Shown piece after piece: positions 60,456 to 64,000 of a stretch of 64,000 bases of DNA (position 1 is its first letter; each line of letters starts with the position of its first letter). The notes beneath the pieces are model-generated. The model was given only the letters and a program-made list of their open reading frames with translations. It did no database searches and had not been told where the DNA came from. The DNA is from Cryobacterium psychrotolerans (GTDB lineage: Bacteria > Actinomycetota > Actinomycetes > Actinomycetales > Microbacteriaceae). Location: contig NZ_FNFU01000005.1 of NCBI RefSeq assembly GCF_900101115.1, positions 62,001 to 126,000 on the forward strand, given 5' to 3'. The translations under genes were made by a program, and so were the position numbers.

Positions 60456-61805
60456 CTAGATGTCCAGTTTTTCAAGGGCTGCTTGGTAGGCCTCGTTGTA
60501 GGTCGGGTATTGGGCAACCTGGTCGAGAAGAGTGTCGATGGGGATTTGCGCGCGGATGGCTAGGGATGCCTGATGGATCCACTCGCCGGCTTGGGGTGCG
60601 ATTGCCCATGCGCCGATGAGTACCTTGCGTTTGGTATCCACCAGCAAACCAAGGTGCCCACGGGGATCCTGTTCATATGTCCATGGGCGGGTGATGGCGT
60701 TGGCTAGGTCAATTTCCGTTGCCGCCGTAGGTAGCCCCTGTTGGTTGGCTTGGGTCTGGGTGATTCCGGCGGCGGCGATTTCCGGGTCAGCGAACACAAC
60801 GCGGGGGATGCCGTCGTAGAAGGCTTCGCGGGTGCCGCCGAGAATGGCGTCTGCTGCGATGCGGCCCTGGTATTTGGCGACGTGGGTGAAGGGCATGATG
60901 CCGGTGACATCTCCAATCGCCCACACGTTCTCGGCCGCACGACAGTATTCGTCCACCTGTACCTGCCCGTGATCGCCCAGAGCGATACCAGCGTTTTCGA
61001 AGCCGAGGTTTCTGGTGCGAGGGGTGCGTCCGGTTGCGAAAATGACAACGTCGGCCGTCACGTCAGTGCCGTCATTAAGTTCAATCACGCTATGTTCGCC
61101 GGTGCGGTGTGCCTTGTGGGCGGTCACGCCCAGACGGATATCGATTCCGGACTCTGTCAGATACTTGTAGGTCAGCTCCCCGACCCTGGGCTCTTCGCGT
61201 TCCAGGACCCGGTCGCCGCGGTGGACGAGTGTGACCTTCACTCCGAAACGGGAGAGGAAGGTGCTGGTCTCGGTCCCGACGGCGCTACCGCCGATGATCA
61301 CCGCACTCTTCGGCAGGGTCTTGGTCGTGTATGTTTCTCGGTTCGTCCAAGCGGTGATCTGATCGAGACCTTCGAGATCGGGGATGACCGCCTCCGAGCC
61401 GGTCGCGATAATGATGTGCTCTGCGGTCAGCTCGCGGTCCTGTACTTGGATCCGGCCGGGGCCCGTGATCCGGGCTTCGCCCTTAATTACGACGGCACCG
61501 TGGCGGGCATACCCGTCGACCTGTGCGCTGTCGTCGAGATTCCGGATCATGTAATCGCGGTACTCACTGGCCTCAGACCAGTCCAGTTCCGCGCCGGATA
61601 CCCCGGCTGCCCGTTGGACTTCCGTGCGGGCTTCAGCTGGCCGCAACAGCGTCTTGGACGGAATGCAGGCCCAGTAGGCGCATTCACCGCCGATCAATTC
61701 CCGCTCGATGACCGCGACCTTCTTCCCTGCATTGAGCAGCCGGCTTGCGGCCACCTCCCCGCCAGGCCCCATGCCTAACACCGCAACATCAAAATGTTCG
61801 CTCAC
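60456..61805 (-). CDS. MerA-like FAD disulfide oxidoreductase
   Basis: 449 residues. FAD-binding GMGPGGEVAASRL, a redox pair in GGECAYWACIPSK (Cys-x4-Cys), NAD(P)-binding GGSAVGTETSTF and the second FAD site WAIGDVTG. The His-Glu of dihydrolipoamide dehydrogenase is replaced (YPTYNE), and the C-terminal Cys-Cys of MerA is absent, so it is neither a standard LpdA nor a standard MerA. Such genes accompany merA/merB in actinobacteria. The GTG start follows AAGGAG. It is 105 bp downstream of merB in the same direction. Confidence 0.85.
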   Translation of the reverse strand: MSEHFDVAVLGMGPGGEVAASRLLNAGKKVAVIERELIGGECAYWACIPSKTLLRPAEARTEVQRAAGVSGAELDWSEASEYRDYMIRNLDDSAQVDGYARHGAVVIKGEARITGPGRIQVQDRELTAEHIIIATGSEAVIPDLEGLDQITAWTNRETYTTKTLPKSAVIIGGSAVGTETSTFLSRFGVKVTLVHRGDRVLEREEPRVGELTYKYLTESGIDIRLGVTAHKAHRTGEHSVIELNDGTDVTADVVIFATGRTPRTRNLGFENAGIALGDHGQVQVDEYCRAAENVWAIGDVTGIMPFTHVAKYQGRIAADAILGGTREAFYDGIPRVVFADPEIAAAGITQTQANQQGLPTAATEIDLANAITRPWTYEQDPRGHLGLLVDTKRKVLIGAWAIAPQAGEWIHQASLAIRAQIPIDTLLDQVAQYPTYNEAYQAALEKLDI

Positions 61806-61910
61806 AATTTTCTCCTTAATCTCAGATGTCTAAATCAGGTTCAGTTTGTGGAGCTCTAACGGAGACTTCAGTGGACGCATTGGTGGCGGTGCCGTTGCAG
61901 CACTGCGGTC

Positions 61911-62573
61911 TTAGCAGCAGCCGTGCACCCCGTTGCCAGGTTGGGCGGACCGCTGCGGTGTCGTCTCCTTGAGCATCGTTTCGGCAATGGAGGTACCGAG
62001 CCGGTAAGCCTCGTCGACAGGTATCACGGAGCCGCCGGGGTGGCTGTCAAGCCAAGGCTTGGCTTCTTCAGGTGACGCGAAGAAGTGGACCTGGTTACAG
62101 AACGCCGAACGCACCGAGCTCATGTCTTCCGGATTGACCAGAGAGACCACAGCCGTGGCTGGCTCAACGCTCGTCACCCCGGAGGCGTCAACGCTTACCC
62201 GAACTGGAATTCCAGTTGCCCCGTAGGCCGATTCGATTCTCACGGATGATCCGAGGACGGCTGGCAGGATCAGGGTATCCAGAGCACACCACGTGTACAG
62301 CTGTTCACCGTTGACCTCGAGGCGGTGCGGAGTGGACCGAAGAGTCAGGCCCTGCCCGATAATCCGCCCGGACCCGTCGTACTCCGTATCGGGCACGGCT
62401 GCCAGAGCACGGTGAACGTCTTCGGCGGGCCGGCCGGACGCAGCCGCCAAGTCGGCAATGTCTACTGCGTCTCCCTTGGCCAGCAGCTTCATGAGCGGCA
62501 GCCAGAGCCAGGTTTCGAGTCCTGCATCGCCGGAGGTGAGTCGTTCTGTGACCTGATTGGTTTCATTCGTCAT
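61911..62573 (-). CDS. merB: Organomercurial lyase MerB
   Basis: 220 residues. The catalytic residues are in YTWCALDTL (Cys and Asp) and AFCNQVHFF (second Cys), as in MerB, which cleaves carbon-mercury bonds by protonolysis and passes Hg(II) to MerA. The C-terminus ends with GNGVHGCC, an extra vicinal Cys pair that is not part of the standard MerB. GAGAGGAG precedes the ATG. It is 32 bp after merA, in one operon. Confidence 0.93.
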   Translation of the reverse strand: MTNETNQVTERLTSGDAGLETWLWLPLMKLLAKGDAVDIADLAAASGRPAEDVHRALAAVPDTEYDGSGRIIGQGLTLRSTPHRLEVNGEQLYTWCALDTLILPAVLGSSVRIESAYGATGIPVRVSVDASGVTSVEPATAVVSLVNPEDMSSVRSAFCNQVHFFASPEEAKPWLDSHPGGSVIPVDEAYRLGTSIAETMLKETTPQRSAQPGNGVHGCC

Positions 62574-62605
62574 GATGAGCTCCTCTCTTTGTGAGGCTTA
62601 GGTGG

Positions 62606-64000
62606 TTAGGCGGCGCAGCAGGAGAGCTTGGAGACGTCCGTGTTATAGGACTGGCAGGCGATCTTGATGCCTTCGGCCATCGTCAGGTACGGGCTCCACA
62701 TGGTGGCGACTTGGTCGACGGTCATCCCGGCTTCCAGGATGTAGCCGCCGGCCGCGGCGAGGTCACCGGCGTCTTTGGCGACGGCAGTGATCCCCACGAT
62801 CCGCCGTGTCTCGGCGTCGGCGACGATCTTGATGAAGCCGCGGGTATCCCGGTTGACCAGGGCCCGGGGGACGTATCCCAGCGGCAACACCCGGCACTCA
62901 CACCGGATGCCGGCCGCATTGGCTTCCTTGTCGGTCATACCTACCGCGGCCAGCGCGGGGCTGGTGAAGGTGACCCGGGGGAGGTGACGGTAGTCGACCA
63001 CCCTCCCGGCATCGTTGAACGCGTTGTCCACCACAAGGGATCCATGGGAGGCGGCCACATACACGAACTCCGGGTGTCCGGTCACGTCCCCGGCACCCCA
63101 GATTCGCGGGTTCGAGCTGGCCAACATGGTGTTGACCACAATCTCGCCCTTCTCTCCCACGTTGACGCCGACCGCGCCCAGGTTCAGGCCCTCCGTCACG
63201 GGGCGCCGCCCTGTGGCGACCAGCAGTTTGCTGGCACGGAACTCTTCCCGCCCGCCTCCCGTCGTGGCCACAGCGACAACCTCGCCGGTGGACTCGTCAA
63301 GGTGCACGGCGGACACGGTGGCCCGGCGGATGACCCGCATACCCTCGTCCGCGAAGACGCCCATCAGGGTGCGGGACGCTTCCGGCTCCTCCGTCGAAGC
63401 CAGCCGTGAGCGGACCAGCATTGTCACCGTGGAGCCGAGTCGTGAGAAAAGCTGCGCCTGTTCCAACGCGACGTATCCACCGCCCAGGACCAGCAGCGAC
63501 TCGGGCACCTCGTCAAGTTCCATGGCCGTCGTGGACGTCAGGTAGCCCACCTCCTCCAGACCCTCGATCGGAGGCGCCCACGGGGTCGACCCGGTTGCCA
63601 CCAAATAGTGGGCGGCACGCACGGTTTCCACGGACCCATCGAAACCGGTGACTTCCAACACCGGCTCATTGGCAGTCCCGGCGAACACGGCAGTGCCTTG
63701 GCGCAGCTCCCAGCCGTACTCACCGATCAGGTCCACGTACTTGCCGGTCCGCATCGTTTCCACCAGGGAACGTTTGCCACCAATCAGCTCCGACATATTG
63801 ACTGCGTCAGCGGAGGTAGAGATCCCCGGGAACCTTCCGGAATCCAGTGCGACGTGGCGCGCTTCGGCCGCAGCGAGCAAAGCTTTAGACGGAACGCAGC
63901 CAGTGTTCACGCAGGTCCCGCCGACGGTTCCGCGCTCAATCATCACGACCCGCTTACCCAAGTTCGTCGCTCGGATGGCGGCAGCGAACGCGCCCCCGCC
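62606..64000 (-). CDS. merA: Mercuric reductase MerA (5' end beyond window)
   Basis: 465 codons are visible, open to the right edge and starting within the FAD-binding GGGAFAAAI, so perhaps 10-15 residues are missing unless an N-terminal HMA domain is present. The active site is GGTCVNTGCVPSK, NAD(P) binding is LVLGGGYVALEQAQ, and the C-terminus YNTDVSKLSCCAA carries the vicinal Cys pair that receives Hg(II). It reduces Hg(II) to Hg(0) with NADPH. MerR and transport genes are expected to the right. Confidence 0.94.
   Translation of the reverse strand, partial: GGGAFAAAIRATNLGKRVVMIERGTVGGTCVNTGCVPSKALLAAAEARHVALDSGRFPGISTSADAVNMSELIGGKRSLVETMRTGKYVDLIGEYGWELRQGTAVFAGTANEPVLEVTGFDGSVETVRAAHYLVATGSTPWAPPIEGLEEVGYLTSTTAMELDEVPESLLVLGGGYVALEQAQLFSRLGSTVTMLVRSRLASTEEPEASRTLMGVFADEGMRVIRRATVSAVHLDESTGEVVAVATTGGGREEFRASKLLVATGRRPVTEGLNLGAVGVNVGEKGEIVVNTMLASSNPRIWGAGDVTGHPEFVYVAASHGSLVVDNAFNDAGRVVDYRHLPRVTFTSPALAAVGMTDKEANAAGIRCECRVLPLGYVPRALVNRDTRGFIKIVADAETRRIVGITAVAKDAGDLAAAGGYILEAGMTVDQVATMWSPYLTMAEGIKIACQSYNTDVSKLSCCAA

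Noticed and set aside
60456-61805. Flavoprotein considered as dihydrolipoamide dehydrogenase
   Set aside because: The C-terminal His of the His-Glu pair is replaced by Tyr (YPTYNE), and it lies in a mercury locus.

Overview
The window is GC-rich actinobacterial DNA. The order fhaA-fhaB-pstP-rodA-pbpA-pknA-pknB, then pabA/trpG, a class E sortase, crgA, a rhomboid protease and ppiA is the conserved near-origin neighbourhood of the family Microbacteriaceae and its relatives. I infer a Microbacteriaceae-like chromosome; no rRNA gene or species marker is present to settle the genus.

Region 1 (1-14.2 kb) is core chromosome. It holds a MarR regulator, tRNA-Leu(CAG), the translationally coupled FHA/phosphatase/elongation-peptidoglycan/Ser-Thr-kinase operon, then the pabA, sortase, crgA, rhomboid and cyclophilin genes. 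A perfect 32-bp-arm palindrome separates the convergent pknB and pabA genes.

Region 2 (14.2 to about 43.2 kb) is an integrated mobile element. It starts at a 45-nt 3' fragment of a tRNA-Ala(TGC) gene. It carries a tyrosine integrase coupled to an HTH repressor, a divergent excisionase-like gene, a primase-helicase and a family A DNA polymerase. A cargo and defence section follows: two uracil-DNA-glycosylase-fold proteins, a GNAT, a frameshifted antitoxin-like gene, a phosphoesterase overlapping a TnpB-type RuvC nuclease, a predicted PD-(D/E)XK nuclease with an ExoX-C-like domain, and a complete type I Wadjet operon (jetABCD) preceded by a KfrA-like gene. After that come three toxin-antitoxin pairs (ParD-like/zeta, Phd/RelE, Xre/RES) and a block with at least eight GTACCG repeats that looks like an iteron array. 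I found no phage structural or conjugation genes. No intact tRNA-Ala is seen to the right, so the island probably runs past the window edge or has been rearranged.

Region 3 (43.3-56.1 kb) is an aromatic-acid catabolic cluster. It contains a PaaX regulator, an isatin-hydrolase/kynurenine-formamidase-type cyclase, RidA, an FAH hydrolase, a small cupin, two thioesterases, a benzoate/2-aminobenzoate-type CoA ligase, a two-domain flavin monooxygenase/old-yellow-enzyme fusion, an aromatic-acid MFS transporter and a ThDP-dependent decarboxylase-type enzyme. A 14-bp motif recurs in four of its intergenic regions. I infer a CoA-dependent route for anthranilate (possibly from isatin) or salicylate through a 5-hydroxylated intermediate. 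Next (56.2-59.6 kb) is an XRE-cupin regulator divergent from a class V aminotransferase-fold enzyme and an NhaC-type antiporter.

Region 4 (59.6-64 kb) contains debris (a truncated araC gene, an IS21-type end with an istB fragment, a serine-recombinase remnant) and a mercury-resistance locus (a merA-like flavoprotein, merB with a C-terminal Cys-Cys, and a nearly complete merA running off the edge).
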